A DNA stretch of 64,000 nucleotides, from the NCBI GenBank assembly GCA_033065855.1, contig JAVXUO010000209.1, positions 248,001 to 312,000 on the forward strand, read 5' to 3'. Every line of letters starts with the position of its first letter. The first letter of the stretch is position 1. Positions 12,206-24,390 of the stretch are shown here, piece by piece. Origin of the DNA: Escallonia rubra. Taxonomy: Eukaryota; Streptophyta; Magnoliopsida; Escalloniales; Escalloniaceae. The notes beneath the pieces are model-generated. The model was not told where the DNA came from. It did not search any database and saw only the letters and a list, made by a program, of their open reading frames with translations. Both the position numbers and the translations under genes were made by a program.

Positions 12206-12828
12206 TCTTTTCCTTTTAATAAAAAAAAATGTTCCAATTAATATTATATAAATTAACACATGGACACATCTCATCTCATTTAATAAGTGATGTGGATGGT
12301 GATCGACTATAATGAAACCGACAGCGACGATGACAAGTAGTTGATGGGGACGACGGCCACGACATTACGAACAACGCTTCTTGGCCTTTACCTAGAGCTC
12401 AAAGACCACGACTAGTTTTTCGATCTGAAATTGCACGAAGAAGACGCCGTGGGGAGGGATCCAAGTCAAGGGAGCTCGTATGTCTTGAACGACTCTCTAC
12501 GATGCCTCGCCGGCAATTCCTAATTCCAAGCATGTCCCCCTTCTTTGCCCTGTTCATCGCCACCGTTCGGACGTCGCTCCTTTGGAAGGGGTAAGAGTTA
12601 GAGTGTGTTTGAAACCATAGAATTGATGAGATTTTATTTCAAATTTTCAAGGTTTGTTGTTTGGAACATTACAAAAAGAATTTGGAATTGGATTTTATGA
12701 GATTTGATTGGATTTGTTTCTATAGTGTGAAATCCGATGAAAAATAGTTGGATTTTATGAAATTTCGATTCACTTGAATTAAAAGTAATTATTTATCTAT
12801 TTTATCATTTTCATGGATCTCTCCAACA

Positions 12829-13690
12829 ATGAACCCATCACCTTTGTCTTCATTGCCGCTACCGCCACATCACTTTTACTATCAGTACCGCCACATCACT
12901 TTTTCTACCATCACCGCCACCACTACTGCCATCACCACCACCACCGCCACCACTAGCGCCACCACCACCATTGCCACCATTACCGCCCCCGCCACCACTA
13001 CTACTACCATTAGCACCTCCACCGCCACCATCATCACTACCGCCATCACCACTGCCGCCACTACCATCACCACTGCCATCGCTATCACCACTACTCCATT
13101 ACTGCCATCACCACCGCCACTGCCACCGCCACTACTACCATTACCATCGCCACCACTACCGCCGCCGCCGCCACCACTACTGCCAGCACCACCGCCACTA
13201 CCACCACTATTGCCACCATGTACTACCACCGTCACCAACATCACTACTGCCATTAGCACCACCACCACCACTATCGTCGTCGCCGCTATTGCCACCACTG
13301 CCGCCGCCACCACTACTGTCACCACCACGACTATCACTACCACCGTCGCCACCACCATCGGCACCAACACGACCACCGCTATCATTACTGCCACCACTGC
13401 AACCGTCACCACTACTACCACCACCGCCGCTGCCGCCACCACCATTATCATCACTTGACCACCCCACCATTACTGCTACTGCCACCACTATCACTGCCGT
13501 CACTGCCACTACTATCACCACCATCGCTGCCACAACTGCCAGCACCACTACCGCCGACGTCACTATTGGCGTCACTTCTCCACCGCTAGTTACACCTTGT
13601 TACACCACAATACCACCACAATTACCATCACTTGACCACCCCCACCACTTCCACCGTCGATGCCGCTATCTCATGTGGTGGCACTAACAC
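12829..13690. repeat. Degenerate (ACC/ATC/GCC)n trinucleotide array
   Basis: About 860 bp made almost wholly of accacc, gccacc, atcacc and tactacc triplets. All six frames stay open for long distances because the period is 3 and stop codons are rare, giving Thr/Ala/Ile- and Pro/Leu-rich reading frames. These are compositional artefacts, not genes. Confidence 0.9.
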
Positions 13691-13859
13691 ACTTAGGGTT
13701 CGTTTGACAAAATTTTTTTTTGGTTTTCAGTTTTTAAAGAGCCAGCTTAATTTTTTTTTTATAAAAACAAGTGGGTGTTTGATAACCCCTTTTTTTTTAG
13801 GTTTTTTTTTTGGTGTTTGGTAACCCTTTTTATTTTGACTTTTTTTTTGGTGGTTTGCG

Positions 13860-14200
13860 GTGGCGGTGGTTGCAGCGGTGGTGGCGGTGGTGGCCGGCGG
13901 CCGGAGGCGGCTGCCGGCAGTCGCCGGCGGTGGTGGCCGGCGGCCGGAGGCGGCTGCCGGCAGTCGCCGGCGGTGGTGGCCGGCGGCCGGACGGCTGCCG
14001 GCAGTCGCAGGCGGCTGCCGGCAAGGCGGCTTAGGCGGCTGCCGGCAGTCGCCGGCGGTGGTCGCCGGCGACCGGAAGCGGCTGCCGGCAGTCTCCGACT
14101 GCACTGCCGGCAGTCGCCGGCGGCCGGAGGTGGTGGCCACTTCTCAGGTGGCTGCCGTCCGGCGGCCGGAGGTGGCTGCCGGCAGTAGGTGGCTGCATGG
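13860..14200. repeat. GC-rich minisatellite (ggctgccggcagtcgccggcggtgg unit)
   Basis: Several imperfect copies of a unit around cggctgccggcagtcgccgg, each followed by cggtggtggccggcgg. Long ORFs on both strands are artefacts of the repeat. It is bordered on the left by homopolymer-T-rich sequence containing tgtttgataaccc and tgtttggtaaccc. Confidence 0.85.
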
Positions 14201-14460
14201 TGGTGGCACTGAACCACTGGACTGTCAAACTAGGCCTTAAAACCACTGATTCTAGTTCATTTTTCATCGTAAGTCAAAAATATAATTGTCCAAAGATTTA
14301 TTATCTTTCCATTTTCTTTGTTCTCCAAACACAAAATATGAATTTTGTAATTTGAATTCCGTTCAGTTTCAAACAAAAAAAAGTGAATTGAATTTTAAAC
14401 CCAATTCTGAATTTGAAATCTAAATCTTAAAAGAATTAGTTCTAAACAGACCGTTAATGT

Positions 14461-15977
14461 CGTTGATGGTTTTGTCGAGGGCATTTCAGATTGGGTGGAG
14501 TTAATGAGGATCTCATTGTTGACGTGGATGGTTATGGGTATGTCAATTGGCAAATTCCAAATTTTTAGTTGGGGCCGTGATACCCTATTAGCGCTAATAA
14601 CATGGTATCACCCCCACGGCCAAATTTTGCTCGTTTTAAATAATTTGTGGTTGCTCAAAAGGTGTAAAATTTTATATGTGGTGATGAATAATTGGAGCCC
14701 TCGAGTTGGGCGATTGCTGGGTTTTGATTCATTGAGGTGCAACAATGCTCGTTTTTAATTTGAGTGCTCTCATCTCTCTCTCCCAAGTGACTTGTCACTT
14801 CCTGGTTCAGTGATAATGCTAGCATACAACATGAATTTGGTAATGAAAATTCTTCTTTTTCTCTTAGCATATGCTAATAATTTGGTCTACGTACAACATG
14901 AATTTGGAAATGAAAATTCTGGGCAGTTGAGTGCATATCTCGGTATTGGCGTGCAAAGTTACATACGCTCATGTTAGAGATAATAATCTCTCACCACCTT
15001 TGCCTCGGCCCTCGGGGTTCTCGTCTCATAGGCTTCTCTCGATCCAATAGTTCTGGATGGTCCAGACCAATGATCTTAGACCAGGGCTTCTCTCGATCTA
15101 ACAGTTTTGGATGGTCTGGACCAATTTAGACTTCAGCATAGTGCAATTGTAATCCCAAACAAACAAAAGCTCAAAACTTCTTGAAACACCAACAGACCTA
15201 ACGTAAAGCACATGGCAGATATGAAGAAGATGTGTTCGATGATCCTGAAATATTGAAAATTAACAACTTGATAGTCTCCTGTCCTGGACATTCCTTCCTA
15301 TTAGTCTGGTGTTCTAATAGGTAGCCCACACTATCACAAATGTGCTCAGAACGTGGCTCGGTACATTGCAGTAAGGACATACTCGATTCCCATTTGGTAT
15401 GATGCATAATGTGTGTTTTTGGTCACAAACTATGAGGCAGATTGTTGCTAGACTAAGTGCTATACGGCACATGCTTTCTGTGACTTTGATGTGGATACAA
15501 CAGTCATGGTGCTTTGGTCATTTTTCCTTCTTTCCAGTTCATTCTGACACACAATTTTGATAACTGGTAATGGACATCCTTTTCTTCTTGGGGACAAACT
15601 CCATAATTATCGCTTTTATTTTGCCTTTTTCCAATTTGGTATTCGGCTCAATATGTTGCGTATTCAGAAGACTTGAACAAGAAGTAAAAATGAAAAGGAA
15701 AGTGGAGACCAGAAATGGAACATGTACCAAATGCGGTCTGATATGTAACGAAGCCTACCAACAGCGCACCAATTTCATTGCATTGTGGAAGAAACTTTTC
15801 GTATACAACATGCTCATGCATCGGACCAAAAATACAGCGATAAGCAAATTGACATCTTGATAGATCAATTTGTGGCGTGAAAATAAGGTTCCTATCCTTG
15901 GTGAACCATAGGGTGGTGGAACAGCATCAATGACCTGGAACTGTATTCTGTTAGCAACTGTTGCCAATGGGGCATCA
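14461..15977. other. Intergenic DNA and PHO1;H1 3' flank
   Basis: No coding region supported. It contains a short imperfect duplication around 14820-14925 (tacaacatgaatttgg twice) and the 54-bp repeat listed separately. The part just below 15978 is presumably the PHO1;H1 3' UTR, transcribed leftward. Confidence 0.55.
15032..15127. repeat. 54-bp tandem duplication
   Basis: Two imperfect copies starting gcttctctcgatc, each with ggatggtc(c/t)(a/g)gaccaat. The first is 15032-15085 and the second begins at 15086. Confidence 0.8.
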
Positions 15978-18900
15978 TCAGTCTTGCTCATCCACTTCAT
16001 GAAAAGGAAGTGGTACTGTCTTGACAGCTCTAAACTTGCCCGCGTTGTTTAGATGCTCATTCTCCAACCTGGATCGTCACAAGAATTTGTTCAATCCAAT
16101 TTGCACGCACAAATGGTACAGTTTATCGGTTTTAGTCTCCAAAAATCTATTCAAAAACACGTTTGAGCAAGTCCATAATCACGTTCTTTACGAACAGCTA
16201 AACCTTTGCCTTTGGACAAAGGAAATGACAAGCAGACAGCAAAGCAAAAAATCTGAACCATAGCGTAAAGAGGGAAATAAAATCGTAAGAATAAGCTATT
16301 TAATCTTAGAAAGTCACCTATAGAAATTCCACTGCCCTCTTCTAATGACTTCAAGGGCTGCTAAAAATAGCCCTGTTACTCTGTAATCAATGCTTCCAAA
16401 ATTGTAGTGGAGAACAGTTTGTAGCCAAGCTAGTCTGAGAATTAGGTTCAGTCCCTGCAAGAGGTACCAAATTTTCAGTCCAAGTTCAGTACTTCAGAAA
16501 AAGGAGGGGGAACAGAGAGGATTGAACATACCATAGAAAAGAAATAAATGAATTTGCGGCGTAGCATCAGTTCATTCCTTAACCAGGGGTTCTTGGAATG
16601 AAACTGAAGCAACCCCCAGTCACGAACAAAATCCCAGTACAACTGGTATACGGTTGCACCACTGGACACGACCACTACTAAGCACAGCCATCCCACACTC
16701 TTTTCTTTCTCATAGGCCACCTTGGCTCCTGCTGCCAACATTGCAGACACATATTTGCCAAGATTCACCAGGTGGCTTGTTTGCCCTTCATCAAACCACC
16801 TCCGCGCACACTGCAAACACCGGTTAGCAAAAAAGTTGTTAGATGATAACACAGTTGCAAAAGCAAAGATTGTATTCAGCAAAGTGCGCGGTGCTAAACC
16901 TGCATGGCCCTCCAATAATATGGTAGGAAGGAGACCGCGTAAGAAAGATCCCTATAATTTTTGTTCTTCATGCAGTAACCATAGTCCTGAGTTTTGTAGC
17001 TCCCAGTTATGTAGTAGCATGCCACGTACTCAAGATTTCTGAGCATTGGTACCTGGTTTATATTAACAGTTTACCAAAACAGAATCAGTTCACAACATAG
17101 ATTAATGGCCTGGACAATATTACCAGTGACCACCTTTTAGTGCTTGAGCTCACCTGGCTACAAAGTTGATCAGCCATGAAAAAGTCCAGCATAACAACCT
17201 TCAAGTCCAAAAGAGAAATAATCGGTATGATGGTTTGCTCTTATATAAACATGATGAAAATGTTGGCTGCTGCTTTACATCTTTGATTTAGTTTCAGGAT
17301 AACGATGTCATTAGTTCGTAAGAGAATATTGTACCTTGTAGAGAGGGGATAGAACAATGTTCCTCAATACACGGAGGAAACGGTAACGACTAGATTTGTA
17401 AATTATGTTGAAGGGGAGCACAAGCAGTACCAAAAAAGCCTGTATACATGAAACTAATTCAAGTTAGTAGGAAAAAATGAAATACACCTACGTTCAAACA
17501 AAAAATGAAGCATAACGTGTTTGAAAATTTTTGAATCTATATGGAATGGAACAGTAAAGCATTACCAACAGTAGAAGACCCGGGATTGCTTGGACTTGAG
17601 AATAGGAACCCTTTGTCATAAGTGACAGATGAAGAAGCAAGACACCCATTACAGCCGTCATCGACGTGGTACAGATTAAGAAGACATCTCTGTAATTAAG
17701 CTCTACCGTTTGGGACAGCTCAAATATGAAGCTATAGTTTATACGAGTCTTCCTCCACATGAAAATGTTGCATCCATACAAAAAGAAGTGTAGAAATAGT
17801 AGGGTGAACATGCTGCAAAATTAGAAGTATTCGTTAATTAGGATGGAAAATTGTTTTAAATTTTCAGTAACGGTATATTGGGGAAGATTTAGCATACAAA
17901 TGTATGGTACTTGCCTAAGAAGAGGATAGACTGTTTCCATGTATACTGTATCTTGTTTTGGTCTGTACATTCCCGCCATATGAGCCATTATCACGTATCC
18001 CACAAAGAGTGCAATAAATAATCCGGTAAATAGCCCTGTCAAAAGAAAAAAAAAATGAAAGCAACTACCGTAAATATCATGATTTGTCGAGTCATAAAAC
18101 TTAATTCACCTAGGTGTGCAGGTGCTTGTAACATGGTTACACGTAAAAATAGTCTAATTCGTTTACAGATATAGTTCAAATGTTAACCAGAACAGCGGTG
18201 ATATATTGATAGTTCCTTAGCTCATGCTTATAAGAGCTAATTAGCACGATGATGTATAACTATTCCCTTCATGTTTCAATCATTCAGGAGGCGAAAGGGT
18301 GGGAACTATGAATGCTAATAGTGCTTAGGGGCAAGTCTTTCTTTATTGTGTGTGTGTTTACAACATGAGCACTTTTTCTCGTTGAGGAAGTGTTCATGCT
18401 AATAACCAGGTACCACACCAGGGAAACTGGGAAATTCTGGCTTCTGAACCCTGTGCTAAGGAGCTGTTTAAGGTTCAAAACCAAGTAGCTAGTCAAATGG
18501 TCAATCACATTATGATGGCCTGGCATGAGACTTTTCTTTATCACCCACCAACATAAGGTGGACCATCTATGACCCTCAGATTAGTGGCCTAATGGAGCCA
18601 TGCTTTTGTCTAATCTTCCTCTTTTATTTTGCATTATATGGCCGCAAAGTGAGAAAGCTTCGAGATCTCCACTAATCTGGAGGGAGTCAATTATATATGT
18701 TATCTTTCAAAATCTTGCTTTTCTACGTTCTTATTGTGGAAAAAGCTCACCTATGAAATATGTCACAGTGTGCGAGTCTTTGCCTTGAGTCGGTTTAAGG
18801 TATTTCATGGCCTTCATACGATTCTCTTGAGCGAAGTGTTTAACAAAAATCTCCTCAACCTCGTCAGCTAACTTCACAACCTGTCATTGATCATACCAAT

Positions 18901-20642
18901 CAGATAGTTTAATCACAGATGCTCAAATGTTGTGATAGACAAGCATATCTTAGCTCAATCCGTGCAAATCTAAGGCTATCCCTTGTGTGGAAATGCACTT
19001 TACTGGACCGTGGCCACTCGACATTGTCTAAGAATAATCTGGTGATGGGATACCTTGTACCCCACATCCAATCATCTTCCAATCACAACATCATGCAAGC
19101 TTGTCCCATATCATAAGTATGCTTAATGGTGCACTAGTTATTTTACTCAGTACCGTATAGCTTTTTGGCCTAGTGATTTACCATGTCTGAGCTATTGAAG
19201 TAGGAGGTCTCGACCACTTTTAGGTAAATGGGAAGAGCTTGTTTGGTAGTGACCTGAAAAAAACCACCAAGAAAGCAAGATAGTCATTCAAAAGGGGATA
19301 CAGGAAAAAGAAGAAAAAAAGTTCACAAGGCACACAAAAGTTACCCCATCACTCACTTTGTCAAATTTTTTCAATATCTTCACAAAAGCAAGCATGTTCA
19401 AGTGCCTGAAAATGACAGTTACATGAAGACAACAGTAAAGAAGTTGTTCTGAAATGACCAAATGTTGGAAATGTGAGGAAACTTGAGTATCTGGAAGAAC
19501 AAACCTGTAAGTTTTAAGATACCCTAATCCTTTATATAATTCAATGAGAGCTCCTCTGATCATTTTCTCTGCATGGTGTAGCTTTGTTTTGTTGATGTGC
19601 ACTTTATTTCCTTCCGGACCACATTTCTTTGAGGACTGATTGATTAAATCATCCCAAAGTAGATATGAGAATGTGCGAGTCGGATTGGTCAGAGGAATAT
19701 GTATTCTTAAGTTCTTCCCTTGGCAATTGAATGCACGACCTGAAAGAGCCCTCAACTTCCCATCCTCCCTTTTTATTCTCATTGATTTTTCCATCTCATC
19801 TGATTTTGGAGAGTCCATGAACTGCTCATCACTTTTGTTAGTCTCCTCTGTCGTATCCTGCCCCTGTTCTTGCTCTGTTCTGTCCTTGAGAGAATCGTCA
19901 TCTGTGACGAAAGAACAATAAAAGAAACATTTAGCTAAGTGAAGAATATCAATGTGTACTAAGAAGTTCAAGAACTTTGTAACATAAAGTTGTCTGATCA
20001 ACTTTTGAAAATATTTTTGTTTTTTGCATACCGCACGAGATTGTGCCTGAAATAGACTCGTCATCCTTGGAATCCTGAGAAGCGGCTCCTTTGGTGCGCT
20101 GTTGCTTGAGCGCCGTTTTAAGCTCAACGAGAATCTCCAATTGTTTCTTCAATGAGTCCCCTCTTTCAAGGAACTCTTTCTCTTTTGTTCTATAAAATTG
20201 GTTCACCTTGTTAAGTTGTAGGTCCAAACACGCGAAAAAATCAGTGGCTGCCTCTACATCAGCAAACTGCTCCAGCAATTCTGTCTCATACATGTCCCCC
20301 TTACTAGCCGAGGATGCAAGTTTCTTATGAACCTGATCAAGACCATAAGAAAACCAAATATGTAAACAAAGAATACCTGGAGAGGAAAAAAATAAATGCA
20401 AAGAGATGAGAAAGTACTTGAATGACCCTATGGTCTCTATGTTGGTGGCCAAATAATGAGAACTTCTTTAGAGAGGAGAAGAAGGTGCTGTTTAAAGGGC
20501 TTTCGTGATGCCTCGTGGGTGCATTATCGCTGTTGAGCAGATGGATTTTCTTGACATCTCTTTTGAGTTGCCAATAATCAACGAAGGCTTCTTTCCATTC
20601 AGGAACTAGCTGACCTTCGAACTGTTTTGAGAACTTCACCAT
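15978..20642 (-). CDS. PHO1-H1: PHO1-type phosphate exporter, PHO1;H1-like (SPX-EXS protein)
   Basis: A complete 783-residue protein in 14 exons on the minus strand: 20642-20418, 20332-20032, 19901-19505, 19405-19357, 19253-19182, 18880-18751, 18035-17915, 17812-17566, 17439-17335, 17198-17154, 17052-16900, 16810-16532, 16454-16318 and 16068-15978. Every phase joins. PHO1 proteins export inorganic phosphate from root stelar cells to the xylem. The start [20 protein letters not shown] is the canonical SPX N-terminus. SPX elements include [20 protein letters not shown] and the basic phosphate/inositol-pyrophosphate-binding helices ([21 protein letters not shown]). Transmembrane segments start near residue 388 ([19 protein letters not shown]), with others at [36 protein letters not shown] and [15 protein letters not shown]. 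The EXS domain follows, with [14 protein letters not shown] and CARRWFDEG. Length and exon layout fit the family. The H1 subtype is inferred from microsynteny with TADA. Confidence 0.96.
17813..17914 (-). other. GC-AG intron in PHO1;H1 (intron 7)
   Basis: On the minus strand exon 7 ends CTTCTTAG and the intron begins GCAAGT, a good GC donor. The acceptor is TTTTGCAG before CATGTTCACC. Joining AG|C gives YPLLSMFTLLF, the expected PHO1 sequence. The nearby GT (AGGCAA|GTACC) would break the phase. Confidence 0.85.
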
Positions 20643-23384
20643 CTTGTCTTTGTGTAAAGTAAAGTATAGATGATCTTGGGTAGCCTTGAGACTAGTGAGT
20701 AGTTTCAGTGGAAGCCTATGATCACATTATATATGGAGAAGAAAAGGAAATGGATTGATGTGCTCGTACAGATGCTCGAAAGCACATTCTAAAAGATCCT
20801 TAGTACTTTTTTATCCCATGCTTCTTCCACTTGGAAGGTATAGTACTTGGGATTAGCCGGAAAATTACCCATCTGTCACCGGATTTAATGACTTCCGGCC
20901 AGCATATGCTGTGATGAGAACTTTGAAAGGTTGGGAAATTGAAGCGCATGGAGATGGGACCAAATCAAAATCGAATTCGAAGAAACATGGTTACTTATAA
21001 TAATGGAAATTGCCAAACGCTTAAACATCTTCAAGTGGCTTGCTTTTTCCAAAGAGGCATATGCATGGTACGTACAGAGGGCAATACAGGAACTAGCTAG
21101 CAAATCCCAATATTGTATGTCAAGGGCTGTTCATTTCTAATTGGGGCTTATTGGCTAAGCAGTGTATAAGCACACCAATCTGGCTTCCAATTAGACCAGC
21201 CTGATTTCCACTTGATTAAGAGGATAATAGTTTTCCCCCTCCCACTATATTTAAAGGAAGAATTGTTAAAAAGTAGAGTTGCATGTGATTATTGCAGATA
21301 AACCAGCCATCAAATACTATATCATGGAGTTTGGCACATTTTTTTTTGGTTAAAATTTGAAAATTTCTGGATTAAGGATTATAAAAAGTTTCTTGTCAGA
21401 TTAAGAGATGAACTAATCATTACGATCGACTCTAAAGATGTCAAAATTTTCTATAAACCATGACAAGAAGTTTAGCATCAGACAGTTGGAAGTATAGAAT
21501 AGTTCTAGGCTGCTAGTAGTACTAGTAGTACTCATTATAGGGGAAGAAGGTTCTCAGTTCTATTCCCTTGCTTCTCTTCCCACCTTCAGACCAACTTGTC
21601 AATATGACACCTTCCACTTAAACAACAAAATTCGAGATCCGTAGCCGTGTTCTTTCTGCCCCTTCTCTCTCTCCCCTGCACACACACGCGCACACACTTG
21701 ACAAGGATAGCAACATCAATGGTATTGAACCTGTGGAAAATTGGAAGCGCTAGTCAAACACATAGTTTTGTTTTCTTGCCCTCTTTAACTCTCTTACATA
21801 CACGCCCAGCGCGCTCAACTCCTTTTGTGTATGTGCCTACATACTTGACGTGTCGTGTATATTTTCTTTCCTTATCAAGGAAGAGGACTAGTAGGAAAGC
21901 TTTCAACCGATGGTCTATGCAAATATATACAAGGAAAAACCTGCCTTTATTGCTCAAGCACATTAAAGGAATACTTGTAAACCTTCTTGCTGTAAGCAAT
22001 TCTGATTACTTTCCATCTTTGTAAATGCTTCTTTAAAGGTAGGATTTTTTTGATAAACTGAGGGACCCCCGGCCCCCAACCCAAAATTGAAACAGGGTGT
22101 TTCTTGAGGAGACTGAGTAGTTATGCAGTCATGTTAAGGTGATCATAATGGATTTACAAGTAGCATAGATTTCAGTTTGGTAGTGTTTCTCCCTGTCGTA
22201 TCCCTTACCTCTTGTGTATGTGTGTGTGTGTCTGTGTTTTCAAGCAGCTACATGAGATTGACATGTGTTGTTTGCAGGATTCAGGAGCAGATGTAGGACA
22301 TTGCTGCTACTGCTAGGAACCATGTGTTCGGTTTTACATAACTAGTGGAATAATCTCCCTAAAGAGTAGAAGTGAAAATGAAATATAACTGCAAAAAATG
22401 TGTTCTCCACAAGTAAATTCTTCAAGATGACCAAAATTTTGGTACTAATAGTGGTTACGTATGATAGGAGGGTCATTATTAATCAAACAGTTCATTGTTA
22501 TTACTTCAGAAAGCGACCTCTAGCCGCAAATAGAAAACCGTTGAAAGACACACAGAAATGAAAGGAATTGCAAGTTCCCAAAGGAGAAAATGGGTACATA
22601 TATGCCCTCTATATTTTATAAACAACTTCTTTTGCAGTCGGTATGAGCCTTAAATTGATCAATTGAAGGAAGGACTGATTTTATGTAAAGGACCTAGTGA
22701 TTAACCATAAATATCTCAAGACTGCCATTTTCCCAATCAAATTTTGGTGGGGATGCCACATGAGACATTGAACCCTCTTGGAAAGGTCATACAAAGCATT
22801 CCCTTTTCAGCCTGTCTATGTGTAGGATATCCAAACATGGATTTTCTGCTTGCTTGTCTTGCAGTTTGAAATGTAGAAACAATTGTTTTGGTAGAAATCG
22901 ACTAAGAGGAGAAGAAAAGGTACCCACGAAATCTAAAGGCTTCTGATGGAACTAATGACACAAGCCATAGACTGATAGGAATGATGGTCTGAGTAGGATG
23001 GCATTGCTTTTGGGTGCGTCCTTATAGGCTTCCCCACCTCCCCTCACATTCAAGGTTGAGTATAACAACTAGTTACTCAATAAACTGCAGACTGAGAGGA
23101 TTTTCTCTTATCTTCGTAATGTTAGACCCTATTTAAGTAATAATTGCAGCTAAGGTGGCTGCTTATTGCCAAGTACATAAAAATTAGTAGTTCAAACTCA
23201 TTTCACCGTTTCATTCATGCAGTTCGACCGAAGAATATGAGAATAAATTTCTTCGCTAGAGTTGGAGGAATTCCGGACAACTGGAATCCGATGGATGAAA
23301 TGAAACATTTATCGCGCTCAGGTTGGGAAAAGATTATGGCAAATGAACAAGGGATTAAGAATTCCTGTCAATATTTTCTTTTAG
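20643..23384. other. PHO1;H1 upstream region and intergenic DNA
   Basis: Contains the presumed PHO1;H1 promoter (rightward of 20642). No ORF with recognisable protein features. There are CA/TG-rich patches near 21676-21697 and 22216-22233. I could not point to a clear phosphate-starvation element by eye. Confidence 0.5.
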
Positions 23385-23393
23385 GGTTAATTA

Positions 23394-24381
23394 CTCACGG
23401 CACCCCTGAAGTTTACCCTAAATTACACACGGACCCCGTATCTTTTGAAAATTACACTCCGCTCCCCCAGGTTTATACCCGCATTTCACGGAGCCCCACA
23501 AAATTGACGGGGACCCTAACTCCTTCTAAAGATTCTCTAACGCCTTACTTTTTGGATTTTTCATCCCCAAATTGCCCTCCCTTGAAAAATCATCAACCAT
23601 TGCCCTCCCCATGGCCTTGCTCGAGATCCTTATGTCCGGGTGGACCTGCTTCAAGACCTTGAAGATGTAGATCTTGTAGGTCTCGACGGACTTCTTGGAC
23701 TTCTTCTTCTTTTTGTCTCCGGCAGCGGCGGAGCCAGCCTCCTTGGGGAGCTTCTTGTCGGCCTTGGGCTTCTTCTCGGCGGGGGCCTTCTCGGCGACGG
23801 TGGGCTTCTTCTCCTCCGCCGGCTTCTTCTCCGGTGATGGACTCTGGCATCGCCTACAGTTTACACCACGACACAACAGAGGCGACCACCGCGCCGCAGC
23901 CACCACCGCGCGGGATTTATCATCTGCGCCATCTTCGGTGCCATCTCGTGGTCAACCACCCCTCATTCTCCGGCCACGCCCCTCACCGGAAGTACCGCCC
24001 AACACCCCCGCACACCACTGCGACACCGAACACCGCACGGCTTCATCACCGGTGAACCCGAAGCCGCATGCCTGACACCGTCACCCTCCATTGGAAGCAC
24101 CGCCCCCCGCAACCTCCAAAACAGCCATGGAATCACTACTGTCGGCAGCGTATCCGGTCCCCGATGGCCGATTCCGGCCAGTGTAGCCAAGAGTGAAGAG
24201 CCAGACAGTCCCTCCAAAATCCAAGACGATACTGTGTAGTTAATATACAAGGGTAAAAATGTCTTTTTGCGTCCCACCGTTAACACCGTCGAAGAAATGG
24301 AGCGGAGTGTAATTTTCAAAAGATACGGGGGTCCGTGTGTAATTTAGGGTAAACCTCAGGGGTGCCGTGAGTAATTAACCC
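23394..24381. mobile_element. Pack-MULE: Mutator-like element carrying a histone H2B fragment
   Basis: A 988-bp element with long terminal inverted repeats. The left end reads gggttaattactcacggcac, and the reverse complement of the right end starts the same way, the match extending about 85 bp (through acacggacccc and cttttgaaaattacactccg). It is flanked by a perfect 9-bp target duplication, tttctttta (23385-23393 and 24382-24390), the hallmark of Mutator insertions. The interior is GC-rich and carries an H2B gene piece; no transposase is present, so it is non-autonomous. The remaining interior (about 23840-24240) is also GC-rich, and I could not identify its source. Confidence 0.93.
23607..23831 (-). 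pseudogene. Captured histone H2B N-terminal fragment
   Basis: About 75 codons match the plant histone H2B N-terminal tail and the first part of the fold: a Lys/Pro/Glu-rich tail ([23 protein letters not shown]), a KKKKKSKK block, then [20 protein letters not shown] and ISSKAMG. Similarity stops abruptly at SKAMG, so most of the histone fold (about 65 residues) is missing. One residue in DIxISSKAM is R where plant H2B has G. The reading frame continues into unrelated sequence on both sides. It lies wholly within the Mutator-like element, so it is a transduplicated fragment and not an H2B gene. Confidence 0.92.
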
Positions 24382-24390
24382 TTTCTTTTA

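Larger units (their letters stand above)
12600..14456. mobile_element. Possible decayed hAT-like element around low-complexity DNA
   Basis: The ends resemble each other in inverted orientation: gtgtgtttgaaaccatagaa on the left, and the reverse complement of the right end reads gtctgtttagaactaattc. Both lead into AT-rich text containing aaattt and tttcaaat blocks. I could not find a convincing target-site duplication. The interior holds the ACC-rich and GC-rich repeats listed separately. Confidence 0.35.

Noticed and set aside
12829-13687. Several 120-240-codon ORFs on both strands
   Set aside because: Result of a period-3 triplet array with almost no stop codons; residue content is only Thr/Ala/Ile, Pro/Leu or Val/Ala/Gly.
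13727-14267. Arg/Pro- and Gly-rich ORFs
   Set aside because: Produced by the GC-rich minisatellite.
23526-23906. A functional histone H2B gene
   Set aside because: Only the N-terminal part is present, it is fused to unrelated sequence, and it lies wholly within a Mutator-like element.
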